Source of the DNA: Bacillota bacterium | GTDB lineage: Bacteria; Bacillota; Clostridia; Oscillospirales; Ruminococcaceae | Direction: 5' to 3' | Length of the DNA stretch: 64,000 bases | NCBI GenBank assembly: GCA_023443315.1 | Contig: JAEZVA010000032.1 | Coordinates: 1-64,000 of the forward strand | Shown here: one piece after another, positions 17,797 to 27,121 of the stretch | How the letters are laid out: every line of letters begins with the position of its first letter | Numbering within the stretch: the stretch's first letter is position 1 | Notes under the pieces: model-generated | What the model saw: the letters and a program-made list of their open reading frames with translations, nothing else | Databases searched by the model: none | Told to the model about the DNA's origin: nothing | Program-made: the position numbers and the translations under genes

Positions 17797-19275
17797 CTAT
17801 AAATCTACTTGTTTTGTCGCCACATGCTCGCAAAATATGCGGTCGTGTTCTACAAATAGGACGGTTGGCTTATACTCGAGCAGCAGCTGCTCAATCTGCA
17901 TTCGGGACAGGACATCGATGAAGTTGAGCGGTTCATCCCAGACATACAGATGCGCGCGTTCACAAAGGCTGGCGGCAATAAGCACCTTTTTCTTCTGCCC
18001 TGCGCTGAAGTCGGCAAGTTCCTTTTCAAACTGAATCCGCTTAAAATCGAGCTTTCTAAGTATCGCCTTAAAAAGACTTTCGTCAAGCCCTCTGTCTTTT
18101 GCATAGTCCGACAGATTGCCCGCAAGATGGTCGGTAACCTGAGAAACATAGGATACCCTCAGCTGACTGCCCTTAGTAAAGCTGCCGGTATACGTGATAT
18201 CCTCTCCGCAGATTAACTTAATGATGCTTGATTTCCCCGAACCGTTTTTGCCCCACAGCGCGATACGATCTCCTTGATTCACTGTAAAGCTCACCTTGTC
18301 GCAGACCCGATTATCCCCATAAAACACCGAAACATTACTAAGCTGCAACAGCTGTGTGCTGTGATAAACGAGCGGCGACAATTTTAGCTCATCGGCAGAT
18401 TCAATATTTTTTAGCAGGGTGGATTTTTCATTCAGCGCGCTCTCCTGCCTTGACTGTAGCGATTTTGCACGCTTCATCATCTTTGCGGATTTGTGACCGA
18501 TGTAGCCTCTGTCTGGTCGCAATCCTGAATTTCGGGTTGCGTATTTGGTTTTTTCCACCTGCCCTGACCATTCAGAAGTACGTTTTGCAGCTTCCTTCAA
18601 GCGGCTGATATCCTTTTTTAGGCGCTCGTTTTTCTCGAGCTCAAACTCATCCTGCATCTGCTTGTTTGCCCACCAGCTCGAGAAGTTCCCCTTTTGAACC
18701 TCGATTTCCGTTTTGTTGATAGACAAGATGTGATCCACACAACAGTCTAGAAACGCGCGGTCATGCGATACCAGAATAAAGCCTTGCTTTTTTGCTAGAT
18801 AGTCGGCGACTAACTCACGGGCTTTGCGGTCAAGATGATTTGTGGGTTCATCAATAAGCAAAAATCGATTCTCTTTTAAGAACAACGCCGCCAAAAGAAC
18901 TTTGGTCTGTTCTCCCTTTGAAAGTGTATCAAAGGGGCGGTATAAAACATCTTCGCTTACGTCAAGCAACGTCAGCTCGCGCATCAGCTGCCAGTGCAGA
19001 TAATTTGAATGGATTTCGGCGACTATGTCGATGGTATTGTTTTGCGTGTTCGTAACCGCAAACGGAAAGTACTCAAACTCTACGCTTGCGGATATTTTGC
19101 CGCTGTATTCATAGCGACCGCAGAGCAGGTTTAAAAACGTGGTTTTCCCCCTGCCGTTTCTGCCGGTAAAGCCCAGTTTCCACTGGGTATCAATCTGAAA
19201 GCTGGTGTTTTCAAATATCATATCGCTGCTGCCATCATAACCAAACGAAAGGTTCGTAACGCTGATTAAAGACAT
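17797..19275 (-). CDS. ABC-F ribosomal protection protein, Lsa/CplR type
   Basis: 492 residues with two ATPase domains and no membrane part. Walker A GRNGRGKT (38-45), signature TLSKGEQTK, Walker B LLIDEPTNHLD; an interdomain linker at about 190-300; second Walker A WGKNGSGKSS, signature DFSAGQKKK, and a second Walker B reading VWDEPLNFID. The linker and the N-terminal GYDGSSDMIFENTSFQI style match Lsa/CplR proteins that remove lincosamides, streptogramins A and pleuromutilins from the ribosome; which drugs cannot be read from sequence. The ATG at 19275 has AGGGGG eight bases upstream. An attenuator-like leader precedes it (19276-19517). Confidence 0.9.
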   Translation of the reverse strand: MSLISVTNLSFGYDGSSDMIFENTSFQIDTQWKLGFTGRNGRGKTTFLNLLCGRYEYSGKISASVEFEYFPFAVTNTQNNTIDIVAEIHSNYLHWQLMRELTLLDVSEDVLYRPFDTLSKGEQTKVLLAALFLKENRFLLIDEPTNHLDRKARELVADYLAKKQGFILVSHDRAFLDCCVDHILSINKTEIEVQKGNFSSWWANKQMQDEFELEKNERLKKDISRLKEAAKRTSEWSGQVEKTKYATRNSGLRPDRGYIGHKSAKMMKRAKSLQSRQESALNEKSTLLKNIESADELKLSPLVYHSTQLLQLSNVSVFYGDNRVCDKVSFTVNQGDRIALWGKNGSGKSSIIKLICGEDITYTGSFTKGSQLRVSYVSQVTDHLAGNLSDYAKDRGLDESLFKAILRKLDFKRIQFEKELADFSAGQKKKVLIAASLCERAHLYVWDEPLNFIDVLSRMQIEQLLLEYKPTVLFVEHDRIFCEHVATKQVDL

Positions 19276-19303
19276 AAAAAAGCCCCCTGTATCACAAAAA
19301 TAT

Positions 19304-19331
19304 AGCTGCAAGAAAGCACCTTCTTGCAGCT
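19304..19331 (-). terminator. Attenuator terminator in the ABC-F mRNA leader
   Basis: AGCTGCAAGAA and TTCTTGCAGCT form a perfect 11-bp stem with a 6-base loop; ATATTTTTG follows on the minus strand, just before the ABC-F ribosome-binding site. It lies inside the leader, downstream of the promoter at 19524-19552, so it can only act on ABC-F itself. Confidence 0.85.
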
Positions 19332-19354
19332 CGCAGATACAGTAAGGCTATACC

Positions 19355-19441
19355 CTAACAAGGCATAGCATCGCTATAAAAAAGAGCCAAAAAGAATCCG
19401 CAGCCTTCTTGCAAACGCATAGCAAAGCAAAGCGAAGTCAT
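19355..19441 (-). CDS. Candidate 28-residue leader peptide of the ABC-F gene
   Basis: A short frame between the leader promoter and the terminator hairpin. It begins ATG ACT TCG and ends with TAG; the peptide contains MRLQEGCGFFLALFYSDAM (residues 8-26). The Gln-Glu codons lie in a copy of GCAAGAA (19406-19412), the same heptamer as in the 5' arm of the terminator, so ribosome position here could decide which stem forms. The upstream Shine-Dalgarno (AAGCGG) is poor. Support is positional; translation is not shown. Confidence 0.5.
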   Translation of the reverse strand: MTSLCFAMRLQEGCGFFLALFYSDAMPC

Positions 19442-19523
19442 CCGCTTAAAAACTTTAGCTATACCGTAGTTCACATGCAAGATTAGTTGCGCACCTTTTC
19501 AGCTCCAATCAATCTTTTTTACA

Positions 19524-19552
19524 ATAATATCACTGTGTATCTCTTTAATCAA
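19524..19552 (-). promoter_or_regulatory. Promoter of ABC-F leader
   Basis: Minus-strand TTGATT (19552-19547), 17 bases, TATTAT (19529-19524), giving a leader of about 240 bases before the ABC-F ATG. Confidence 0.65.
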
Positions 19553-19700
19553 GATTTATCTATAAAGAGGTGAATCTTGTACATTATTGCACTTATTATT
19601 TGGCAAATAGCTGATAAATATCGTATGATTATTACAATTACTGTATCTTGGTTTGAGCATTTTCCTGCTATATTTCGGATGGACTGGACAATTGAAGCAG

Positions 19701-19728
19701 TTGCCAAATATTAAAATACTGTTATAAT
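19701..19728 (+). promoter_or_regulatory. Promoter of the dehydratase-activase operon
   Basis: TTGCCA (19701-19706), 16 bases, TATAAT (19723-19728), about 70 bases before the TTG start. Confidence 0.6.
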
Positions 19729-19795
19729 AAATATAGTATAAACCAAAGTGACGGCCATCATAAGGGATAGATAAAACAGGGGTGGAGGATTCCAT

Positions 19796-22699
19796 TTGAA
19801 CATTGGGCTTGATATCGGTTCCACCACGATTAAGTGCGTGGTAACCGACGAAAATGGAGCAATTACATATCGTTCATACGAGAGGCATTTCTCTCAGATT
19901 ACGCAAAAAACCATCGATTTACTGCAAGCGGTGCAACGTATTCTGCCACCTCATAGCGGTGCTAGGATTGCGATATCTGGTTCCGCCGGAATGGGGCTTG
20001 CGGAGAGCTGCTCCATCCCATTTGTGCAGGAGGTTTACGCTACCCGTATCGCCGCAAACAAGCTCACCCCGGGCACGGATGTCGTAATTGAGCTTGGTGG
20101 AGAGGACGCAAAGATATTGTTCCTTTCGGGCGGTATGGAAGTGCGTATGAACGGCTCCTGCGCCGGAGGCACCGGTGCGTTTATTGACCAGATGGCGACA
20201 CTGCTGAATGTGCCTCTTGAGGAGATGGATGACCTTGCGGCGCAGCACGAAAAGATATATACCATTGCGTCGCGTTGTGGCGTATTTGCAAAAAGCGACA
20301 TTCAACCACTGTTAAACCAAGGCGCAAAGAGGAGCGACATCTCGGCCAGCATCTTCCACGCCGTGGTTAATCAGACCATTGCCGGTCTTGCACAGGGGCG
20401 CCCGATAACAGGCAACATTCTTTATCTGGGCGGTCCCCTTACCTTTTTGCCCCAGCTTCGCAAGAGCTTTGACGAAACGTTAAAAACCACGGGCGTATGC
20501 CCGGAGGATTCTCTTTACTATGTTGCGCTTGGCGCCGCTTTTTCCGCCGACCAAGAGGTGGATCTGGCAAACGCCATCGAGCGGCTGTCTCACTATGAAG
20601 CAGCACAGCAGTACGCTACCATGACGCCGCTGTTTCTCTCTGCCGAAGAGTACGACCATTTTACCTCGCGCCATATGCAGCACACCGTTGAGGCACTTGA
20701 GCCCACCATATATAGCGGTAACGCTTACCTGGGTATTGACGCGGGCTCTACCACCGTAAAAACCGTTGTGATTGCCGAGGACGGCAGGCTGTTATTAAGC
20801 AGCTACCGCCCCAACAGCGGAAACCCCGTCCCGCTTATCCGTGAATTTTTGCAGGAGCTGTATGAGCGTTATCCGAGCATTAAGATTGCGGGCTCTACCG
20901 TTACTGGATATGGCGAGGAGATTATAAAGAACGCGTTTTGCATCGACTTTGGTGTCGTTGAAACGGTCGCGCACTTTACCGCCGCCAAGTACTTTTTGCC
21001 TAAGGTGGAGTTTATCATCGACATCGGCGGGCAGGATATCAAGTGCTTTAAGATTAAAAACGGCACCATCGATAACATCTTTTTAAATGAAGCGTGCTCA
21101 TCGGGCTGCGGCTCATTCCTGCAGACGTTTGCCAACGCACTTGGCTATTCGATAGAAGAATTTGCGCGTCTTGGGTTGTTTGCCGACCGCCCGGTTGACC
21201 TAGGCTCCCGCTGTACCGTCTTTATGAACTCCTCGGTCAAGCAGGCACAAAAGGACGGTGCTTCGATAGAGAACATCTCCGCCGGTCTTTCCATCAGTGT
21301 GGTCAAGAATGCGCTGTATAAGGTGATTCGTGCTGCAAGCGCCGCCGAGCTGGGTCGGCATATCGTGGTGCAGGGAGGAACCTTCTTAAACGACGCCGTG
21401 CTGCGTGCCTTTGAGCAAGAGCTTGGTGTCGATGTGGTGCGCCCGACGATTGCGGGGCTGATGGGCGCTTACGGTGCCGCCCTTTACGCAAAGAACCACA
21501 ATGCAGACAGCGAAAAGAGCACCATCCTTTCGCTTGAGGCGCTGAAAAACTTTACACACGAGGTTCGCACGGTAAATTGCGGTTTGTGTGAAAACAACTG
21601 TCAGCTAACCATTAACACCTTTGACGCCGGAAGGCGGTTTATTAGCGGAAACCGTTGTGAGCGTCCCATTACAAAAAAAACCGCTGATAACAGCCTAAAC
21701 ATCTACGACTATAAGCTTAGGCTAATTCAGGAATACAAGCCCGTTTCGGGCACACGTGGTAAGATCGGCATTCCGCTCGGGCTGAATATGTTTGAGCTTC
21801 TCCCCTTTTGGCACGCCTTCTTTACCGAACTTGGGTTTGAGGTTGTACCTTCCCCGTTTTCTGACCGGGAGCTGTATCTGCTTGGGCAGAGCACCATACC
21901 GTCAGACACGGTGTGCTTCCCCGCAAAGCTATTGCATGGTCATGTGCAAAGGCTGATTGACGATGGGATCGAAACGATATTCTACCCCTGTTTGACCTAC
22001 AACGTTGACGAGGGCTTGGGGGACAACCATTATAACTGTCCTGTGGTTGCGTATTACCCCGAGGTGATTACCGCCAACATGCCCGATACTGCAAAAACAA
22101 CCTTCATAAAGGATTATGTTGGGATCCACCGCAGGCGCGATTTCCCAAAAAAGATGTATGCTGTTTTAAGCAGATACTTTGACGGCATTACGCCAAAAGA
22201 GGTGTCATCCGCCGCAAAGGCCGCTTATGAGGAGTATGCGCGTTTCTTTGAGCGGGTGCGCAATCAGGGCGCGCAGATTGTGGCGCAGGCGCGTAAAGAG
22301 GGTCGCCCAATTATTGTTCTTGCGGGCAGACCCTATCACATCGACCCTGAGATTAACCACGGCATTGACCGATTGATTGCGGGTTTTAATGTCGCCATCA
22401 TCTCAGAGGATTGTGTGAGTTGTGATGTAAAGCGATTTAAAACAACCGTGCTAAACCAGTGGACCTACCACTCCCGCCTGTATGCGGCGGCAAAATACAT
22501 TGCTACGCAACCGGATATGAATCTGGTGCAGCTTGTCTCCTTCGGCTGCGGCGTAGATGCCATTACCACCGACGAGGTGCGCGACATATTAGAGAAGGAA
22601 GGACGCATCTATACCCAGATTAAGATTGACGAGATAACAAACCTCGGCGCGGTAAAGATACGCCTGCGCAGTCTATTTGCAGCAACGCAGGAGCGGTAA
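19796..22699 (+). CDS. Double-domain acyl-CoA dehydratase activase with DUF2229 region
   Basis: 967 residues. Two ASKHA ATPase modules of the BcrAD/BadFG/HgdC type in tandem: module 1 with LDIGSTTIKCVV (5-16), Cys122 (NGSCAGGTGAF) and Cys161 (SRCGVFAKSD); module 2 from about residue 310 with GIDAGSTTVKTVV, a Cys-rich NEACSSGCGSF and SRCTVFMNSS. A DUF2229 region follows from about 640. Such proteins are related to the activators that pump electrons into 2-hydroxyacyl-CoA dehydratases via a bridging [4Fe-4S] cluster. No dehydratase alpha/beta pair is near, so the target is unknown. Start TTG has GGTGGAGG seven bases upstream. Confidence 0.9.
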   Translation: MNIGLDIGSTTIKCVVTDENGAITYRSYERHFSQITQKTIDLLQAVQRILPPHSGARIAISGSAGMGLAESCSIPFVQEVYATRIAANKLTPGTDVVIELGGEDAKILFLSGGMEVRMNGSCAGGTGAFIDQMATLLNVPLEEMDDLAAQHEKIYTIASRCGVFAKSDIQPLLNQGAKRSDISASIFHAVVNQTIAGLAQGRPITGNILYLGGPLTFLPQLRKSFDETLKTTGVCPEDSLYYVALGAAFSADQEVDLANAIERLSHYEAAQQYATMTPLFLSAEEYDHFTSRHMQHTVEALEPTIYSGNAYLGIDAGSTTVKTVVIAEDGRLLLSSYRPNSGNPVPLIREFLQELYERYPSIKIAGSTVTGYGEEIIKNAFCIDFGVVETVAHFTAAKYFLPKVEFIIDIGGQDIKCFKIKNGTIDNIFLNEACSSGCGSFLQTFANALGYSIEEFARLGLFADRPVDLGSRCTVFMNSSVKQAQKDGASIENISAGLSISVVKNALYKVIRAASAAELGRHIVVQGGTFLNDAVLRAFEQELGVDVVRPTIAGLMGAYGAALYAKNHNADSEKSTILSLEALKNFTHEVRTVNCGLCENNCQLTINTFDAGRRFISGNRCERPITKKTADNSLNIYDYKLRLIQEYKPVSGTRGKIGIPLGLNMFELLPFWHAFFTELGFEVVPSPFSDRELYLLGQSTIPSDTVCFPAKLLHGHVQRLIDDGIETIFYPCLTYNVDEGLGDNHYNCPVVAYYPEVITANMPDTAKTTFIKDYVGIHRRRDFPKKMYAVLSRYFDGITPKEVSSAAKAAYEEYARFFERVRNQGAQIVAQARKEGRPIIVLAGRPYHIDPEINHGIDRLIAGFNVAIISEDCVSCDVKRFKTTVLNQWTYHSRLYAAAKYIATQPDMNLVQLVSFGCGVDAITTDEVRDILEKEGRIYTQIKIDEITNLGAVKIRLRSLFAATQER

Positions 22700-22751
22700 C
22701 GCCCAAAGCACGATTGCAACGCCTAAAATTCCGTAGGGCGAAAGGATGATT

Positions 22752-24074
22752 ATGCCTATGGCACAACTCAAATACGATAAAACGGGGCGTCTTCTGTTTA
22801 CCAAAGAGATGCGCCGCGAATATACTATTTTAATACCAATGATGGCTCCAATTCATTTTGAGCTGATAAAGAACGTTTTTGCAAACAGTGGTTACAATGT
22901 GGAGCTGCTTGAAAATACAGGACCTGAGGTTGTGCTTCAAGGGCTAAAGTACGTTCACAACGATACGTGCTACCCTGCCCTGCTTGTTATTGGGCAGATG
23001 ATTGACGCGCTTTCAAGTGGCAGATACGATTTAGACCGCACCGCACTGATCATTACGCAGACGGGCGGCGGGTGCCGCGCGTCAAACTACATACACCTGT
23101 TGCGCAAGGCGCTTGTCAAGGCGGGGTACGAAAAGGTTCCTGTGGTATCACTCAACCTTTCGGGTCTTGAGAAGAACAGCGGCTTTAAGCTATCGCTGAC
23201 GATGCTGCGAAAGCTGATTGTTTCGCTCGTTTACGGCGACGCGCTGATGCTTTTAAGCAATCAGGTTCGCCCATACGAGCTGCAAAGCGGTGAAAGCGAC
23301 GCCCTTGTGGCACGCTGGATAGAAACCCTAACCCAGCTGTATAACCGCGGTAAGGCGCTTAGTGTGCGGGAGATGAAAACAAACCTCGACCGTATTACGG
23401 CAGACTTTGCCGCAATCCTTATCGAGAAACGTGAAATCGTAAAGGTAGGGGTGGTAGGCGAAATCTATGTGAAATACTCGAGCCTTGGCAACAATAACCT
23501 GGAGGAATTCTTAGCCCAGCAAAACTGTGAGGTCATGGTACCCGGCATCATGGGCTTTATGCTGTTTAAAACCGATAACCGCTTAGAGGACATCAAGCTC
23601 TACGGCGGCAATGCAATCAAGTACGCTGTGATAAAGGCATTTATGGACTATCTGCTTCGCATGGAGCAAGCCCTGATTGAAGCGGTTAAAAAATACCCGC
23701 AGTTTTTGCCGCCCTCCTCTTATCAGCACACCAAGTCGCTGGTGGATGGGGTAATCGGTTACGGCAGCAAGATGGGCGAAGGCTGGCTGTTGACCGCCGA
23801 GATGCTAGAACTAGTTGAGCTTGGGTACGGAAACATTGTGTGCACACAGCCGTTTGGGTGCCTGCCCAACCACATCTGCGGAAAGGGCATGATTCGCAGC
23901 ATCCGCGCCATTGACGAGCGCGCCAACATCGTCCCCATCGACTACGACCCGAGCGCAACGCGTGTGAATCAGGAAAACCGCATTAAGCTGATGCTCTCGG
24001 TCGCCCGCGAGCAGCTTGGTAACAAGAATCGTGCTGCGAAACAAGACGAAAAGACGTTTGCTACCATCAGCTAA
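22752..24074 (+). CDS. 2-hydroxyacyl-CoA dehydratase-like protein, C-terminal partner of the activase
   Basis: About 440 residues. Conserved Cys in HNDTCYPALL, TGGGCRASNYIHLLRKAL and CTQPFGCLPNHICGKGM indicate the CoA dehydratase D-component-like fold with an Fe-S site. In many Clostridia this region is, as I recall, the C-terminal part of one protein of about 1400 residues whose N-terminal part is the preceding gene; here the two are separate, with stop, a 52-base gap and a new RBS (AAAGG). The ATG at 22752 is chosen for spacing; ATG at 22746 and 22758 are alternatives. No substrate is known. Confidence 0.85.
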   Translation: MPMAQLKYDKTGRLLFTKEMRREYTILIPMMAPIHFELIKNVFANSGYNVELLENTGPEVVLQGLKYVHNDTCYPALLVIGQMIDALSSGRYDLDRTALIITQTGGGCRASNYIHLLRKALVKAGYEKVPVVSLNLSGLEKNSGFKLSLTMLRKLIVSLVYGDALMLLSNQVRPYELQSGESDALVARWIETLTQLYNRGKALSVREMKTNLDRITADFAAILIEKREIVKVGVVGEIYVKYSSLGNNNLEEFLAQQNCEVMVPGIMGFMLFKTDNRLEDIKLYGGNAIKYAVIKAFMDYLLRMEQALIEAVKKYPQFLPPSSYQHTKSLVDGVIGYGSKMGEGWLLTAEMLELVELGYGNIVCTQPFGCLPNHICGKGMIRSIRAIDERANIVPIDYDPSATRVNQENRIKLMLSVAREQLGNKNRAAKQDEKTFATIS

Positions 24075-24112
24075 CCCACATATCTAACCTACCACGGTAT
24101 GTCGGACGATAT

Positions 24113-24140
24113 TTGACAAACAATATGACGGTGGTATACT
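24113..24140 (+). promoter_or_regulatory. Promoter of the Mrp-family gene
   Basis: Perfect TTGACA (24113-24118), 16 bases, TATACT (24135-24140), 35 bases before the ATG. Confidence 0.7.
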
Positions 24141-24174
24141 TAATGTTGATTTATTGACAAAAAGGAGAGTTCCT

Positions 24175-25026
24175 ATGAGTGAGAATTGTACGAGCGACTG
24201 TTCCAGCTGTGGCGAGGATTGCGCATCGCGCCGAACAGACCCGAAGGATCTGCTCGAGCCCGGTCACACAATGAGTAACGTCAAGCACGTAATTGGTGTA
24301 GTAAGCGGAAAGGGCGGCGTTGGCAAGTCACTTGTTACCTCGCTGCTTGCCGTGCTGTTTAACCGAAGTGGTTACCGCACCGCTATCTTGGACGCGGACG
24401 TGACAGGACCTTCTATCCCCAAAATATTCGGGCTGAAGACCGGTGTTGAGACCAACGAGTGGGGTATGCTCCCTGCAAAAACGAAGACCGGCATTGAGAT
24501 TATGTCTGTTAACCTGCTGCTTGAAAACGAGAACCTTCCCGTCGTGTGGCGCGGACCCGTTATTTCAGGCGCTGTAAAGCAGTTTTGGTCGGATGTAATA
24601 TGGTCGGACGTTGATTTTATGTTTGTAGATATGCCTCCGGGAACGGGCGACGTTCCGTTGACGGTTTTTCAGGCGCTTCCGCTGAGCGGCATCGTGATTG
24701 TCACTTCGCCGCAGGAGCTTGTTTCGATGATTGTATCAAAAGCCGTTAACATGGCAAAAATGATGAATATTCCCATCCTCGGCATTGTGGAAAACATGAG
24801 TTACTTTGAATGCCCCGACTGTAAAAAACGCACCAGCGTGTTCGGCGAAAGCCATATAGAGGCGGTCGCCAAAGAAAACGACACCCGTGTGCTGGGTCAG
24901 CTGCCCATCAATCCCGATCTTGCACGTCAATGTGACCAGGGTCTGCTCGAACTGTTTGTGGGCGATTGGCTGGATAAGGCGGTAACGGACATTGAAGCAG
25001 CCGTTGCTGCGGGAGAAGACAAATAG
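24175..25026 (+). CDS. Mrp/NBP35 family Fe-S cluster carrier ATPase
   Basis: 283 residues. Deviant Walker A GKGGVGKS (45-52), VDMPPGTGDVPLT (151-163), and the C-terminal CxxC pair Cys213/Cys216 that holds a shared [4Fe-4S] cluster at the dimer interface. An N-terminal Cys set (Cys5, Cys9, Cys12, Cys16) adds a second metal site, as in eukaryotic Nbp35 and some clostridial members. Expected role: transfer of Fe-S clusters to apoproteins. The ATG follows AAAGGAG; the gene has its own promoter and a terminator (25055-25100). Confidence 0.92.
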   Translation: MSENCTSDCSSCGEDCASRRTDPKDLLEPGHTMSNVKHVIGVVSGKGGVGKSLVTSLLAVLFNRSGYRTAILDADVTGPSIPKIFGLKTGVETNEWGMLPAKTKTGIEIMSVNLLLENENLPVVWRGPVISGAVKQFWSDVIWSDVDFMFVDMPPGTGDVPLTVFQALPLSGIVIVTSPQELVSMIVSKAVNMAKMMNIPILGIVENMSYFECPDCKKRTSVFGESHIEAVAKENDTRVLGQLPINPDLARQCDQGLLELFVGDWLDKAVTDIEAAVAAGEDK

Positions 25027-25054
25027 TAATGCGCATTACGCATTGATTGAAACG

Positions 25055-25100
25055 GAGCAATTCCCTCGTTCGTTAGCTTTTGGGGGGATTGCTCTTGTTT
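25055..25100 (+). terminator. Terminator after the Mrp gene
   Basis: GAGCAATTCCC pairs with GGGGATTGCTC (one G-T pair), loop about 18 bases, followed by TTGTTT. Confidence 0.7.
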
Positions 25101-25162
25101 CTTCTCATACTTGTAACGCGAGAAAAATATCGCCCGCAAGTGATTTTTTTGCGGTTTTAGAC

Positions 25163-25191
25163 TTGACGAAACCACAAGGATTTTGTATAAT
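25163..25191 (+). promoter_or_regulatory. Promoter of tRNA-Ala
   Basis: TTGACG (25163-25168), 17 bases, TATAAT (25186-25191), ending 20 bases before the tRNA. Confidence 0.75.
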
Positions 25192-25211
25192 AACATACGT
25201 TGCATCGATAT

Positions 25212-25287
<76 letters not shown>

Positions 25288-25300
25288 ATTAAACCGCATG

Positions 25301-25340
25301 ATTAAGCCATCCGTCGTTATGACTGGATGGCTTAATTGTT
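25301..25340 (+). terminator. Terminator after tRNA-Ala
   Basis: ATTAAGCCATCC and GGATGGCTTAAT are perfect 12-base complements, followed by TGTTT. Confidence 0.85.
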
Positions 25341-25474
25341 TGCATAAACATAAAATGCGCTAATTGTGCGCCAATTAAGTCAAGACCGCTTCCATACGCT
25401 TTTATACACCTGCTGATTACTCCACAGTGTAATCCAATAACTGTTTTATTTCAGCCCAGAAAGAAGGATTTGCC

Positions 25475-26659
25475 TTGCATTTACATGAGCAGCTCGCTTT
25501 AGATCTGAGATCTCTTGTGGTTTTTCGCAATCTGTTACAGGATGAGGTCGTGTTACGGCTGTGCCTGCTTCTCGAAAGCGCCGAGCTGTCGCCCTCCCTG
25601 CGCGTAGCGCGCTATTCAGATTTTATGGCAAACCTTCTTCGCCATGGCGATAACCTAACCGATTACCTCAAACACAGGGTGTGCCATGACGATAACCAGT
25701 ATATCCGTCTCTTTGCCCAAGGTAAACAGGCAGGTGATACTCTGCGTGCCTGTACGTATGAAGAGCTTAAAAAGCTAGAACGCATCTCGCAGCTATCGTC
25801 AAAAGACATCTGTTCTTCTCTCGGTTATGCAGGCTATCTGCCCGGATGGAAAACGAATACAGCTAGTTTTACGGCGGCGTTTGACCAAGCCTTGGGCGAG
25901 GTTCACATCCGAGGATATGGGATGTTTTCGGAGCATACCATGTTTACATTTAAGGACGGTGTATTGCATCCGATATCGTATCCCGATTCCATTCGGCTCG
26001 GTGACTTATACGGTTACGAGGCTCAGCGCGATGAAGTAATTCGCAATACCCACGCTCTTGTTTTGGGGAAGCCCGCCGCAAACACACTGCTGTACGGGGA
26101 TGCGGGCACCGGTAAATCCTCCACCGTTAAGGCCTTAGTCAATGAATACGCACACAAAGGGCTTCGGTTAATAGAGCTAACCAAAAAACAGCTGCACGAG
26201 ATACCCGATATCATCTCACAGCTCAGCGACAACCCGCTAAAGTTCATCCTTTTTATCGACGATCTTTCGTTTACGACCGTTGGTGATGATTTTAATACGC
26301 TTAAGGCAGTGCTGGAAGGCTCCGCATCGGCGCGTTCCGCAAACTTTGCCATCTACGCCACCAGCAACCGAAGGCACCTGATTAAGGAGCGCTTCTCCGA
26401 CCGAGACGGAGATGATATCCACCGCAACGAAACAATGCAGGAGCTGTGCTCTCTTTCCGATCGCTTTGGGTTGAGCATCGGTTTTTATAAGCCGGATAAG
26501 CAGCAGTACCTAAATCTTGTGCTCGCACTCAAAAACCGCCATGTAATTGAGATTGAGGACGCTGTGCTATTCTTGGAGGCGGAACGCTTTGCCACCATGC
26601 GCGGTGGGCGATCGCCCCGTGCCGCGACGCAGTTTATCGCGCAGCTAATCAATGAGTAA
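25475..26659 (+). CDS. DUF815 family AAA-type ATPase
   Basis: 394 residues. N-terminal helical region of about 170 residues, then an ATPase core with Walker A YGDAGTGKSS (207-216), Walker B FILFIDDLSF (near 255) and sensor-like YATSNRRHL; this is the DUF815 family, whose cellular role is unknown. The TTG start has AGAAGGA upstream; the protein has the usual family length, so the start is reasonable. It is monocistronic with a terminator after it. Confidence 0.87.
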   Translation: MHLHEQLALDLRSLVVFRNLLQDEVVLRLCLLLESAELSPSLRVARYSDFMANLLRHGDNLTDYLKHRVCHDDNQYIRLFAQGKQAGDTLRACTYEELKKLERISQLSSKDICSSLGYAGYLPGWKTNTASFTAAFDQALGEVHIRGYGMFSEHTMFTFKDGVLHPISYPDSIRLGDLYGYEAQRDEVIRNTHALVLGKPAANTLLYGDAGTGKSSTVKALVNEYAHKGLRLIELTKKQLHEIPDIISQLSDNPLKFILFIDDLSFTTVGDDFNTLKAVLEGSASARSANFAIYATSNRRHLIKERFSDRDGDDIHRNETMQELCSLSDRFGLSIGFYKPDKQQYLNLVLALKNRHVIEIEDAVLFLEAERFATMRGGRSPRAATQFIAQLINE

Positions 26660-26676
26660 CACCATACGAAATACGA

Positions 26677-26711
26677 AATGCCCGCTTAGTCAAGCCGACT
26701 ATTCGGGCATT
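26677..26711. terminator. Bidirectional terminator between DUF815 and cupin genes
   Basis: AATGCCCG pairs with CGGGCATT; T-rich sequence follows on the plus strand. Confidence 0.75.
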
Positions 26712-26719
26712 TTCTTTAT

Positions 26720-27064
26720 TCATTTGACCGGGAACACCACAGTAAGCAGCATCTTGAACCTGCTTTTTGCGGCAACCGCATGGGGAATATCCGCAGGCAT
26801 CACGATGGTTTGTCCCGCTGTTACCTCATGCAGGGTTTCGCCGATGGTGATAAGCGCCGTACCCTCCATCACTGTTACCATTGCGTCCCCTGTTGATGCG
26901 TGGCTGCTGATCTCTTCGCCCTCGTCAAATGAAAACAGCGTGATGCTTACGGCCCCGTTTTGAACCAGTGTTCTGCTTACTACCTGCCCCGACTGATAAG
27001 CAACCAGATCGCACAGGTAAAGACCCTTCTCAAAATCAATATTCTTTAGGTGATGGGTACTCAT
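26720..27064 (-). CDS. Small cupin-domain protein
   Basis: 114 residues, a single cupin barrel. Motif 1 region (EEISSHASTGDAMVTVMEG) and motif 2 region (QTIVMPADIPHAV) are present; one or two metal-ligand His are kept (His54, His94 area). Such short cupins may bind small ligands or metals. RBS AAGGAGG is ideal. A palindrome (27122-27139) lies in its upstream region and could be the operator. Function cannot be named. Confidence 0.83.
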   Translation of the reverse strand: MSTHHLKNIDFEKGLYLCDLVAYQSGQVVSRTLVQNGAVSITLFSFDEGEEISSHASTGDAMVTVMEGTALITIGETLHEVTAGQTIVMPADIPHAVAAKSRFKMLLTVVFPVK

Positions 27065-27121
27065 TGTTATCCTCCTTTTGTCTTATGTTGTATCCAGTAT
27101 TTTTTGCATCCATAAAATTAT

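Noticed and set aside
22699..22752. Frameshift joining the two dehydratase-activase genes
   Set aside because: There is a clean stop, a non-coding 52-base gap and a new RBS-ATG; nothing in the gap looks like lost coding sequence.
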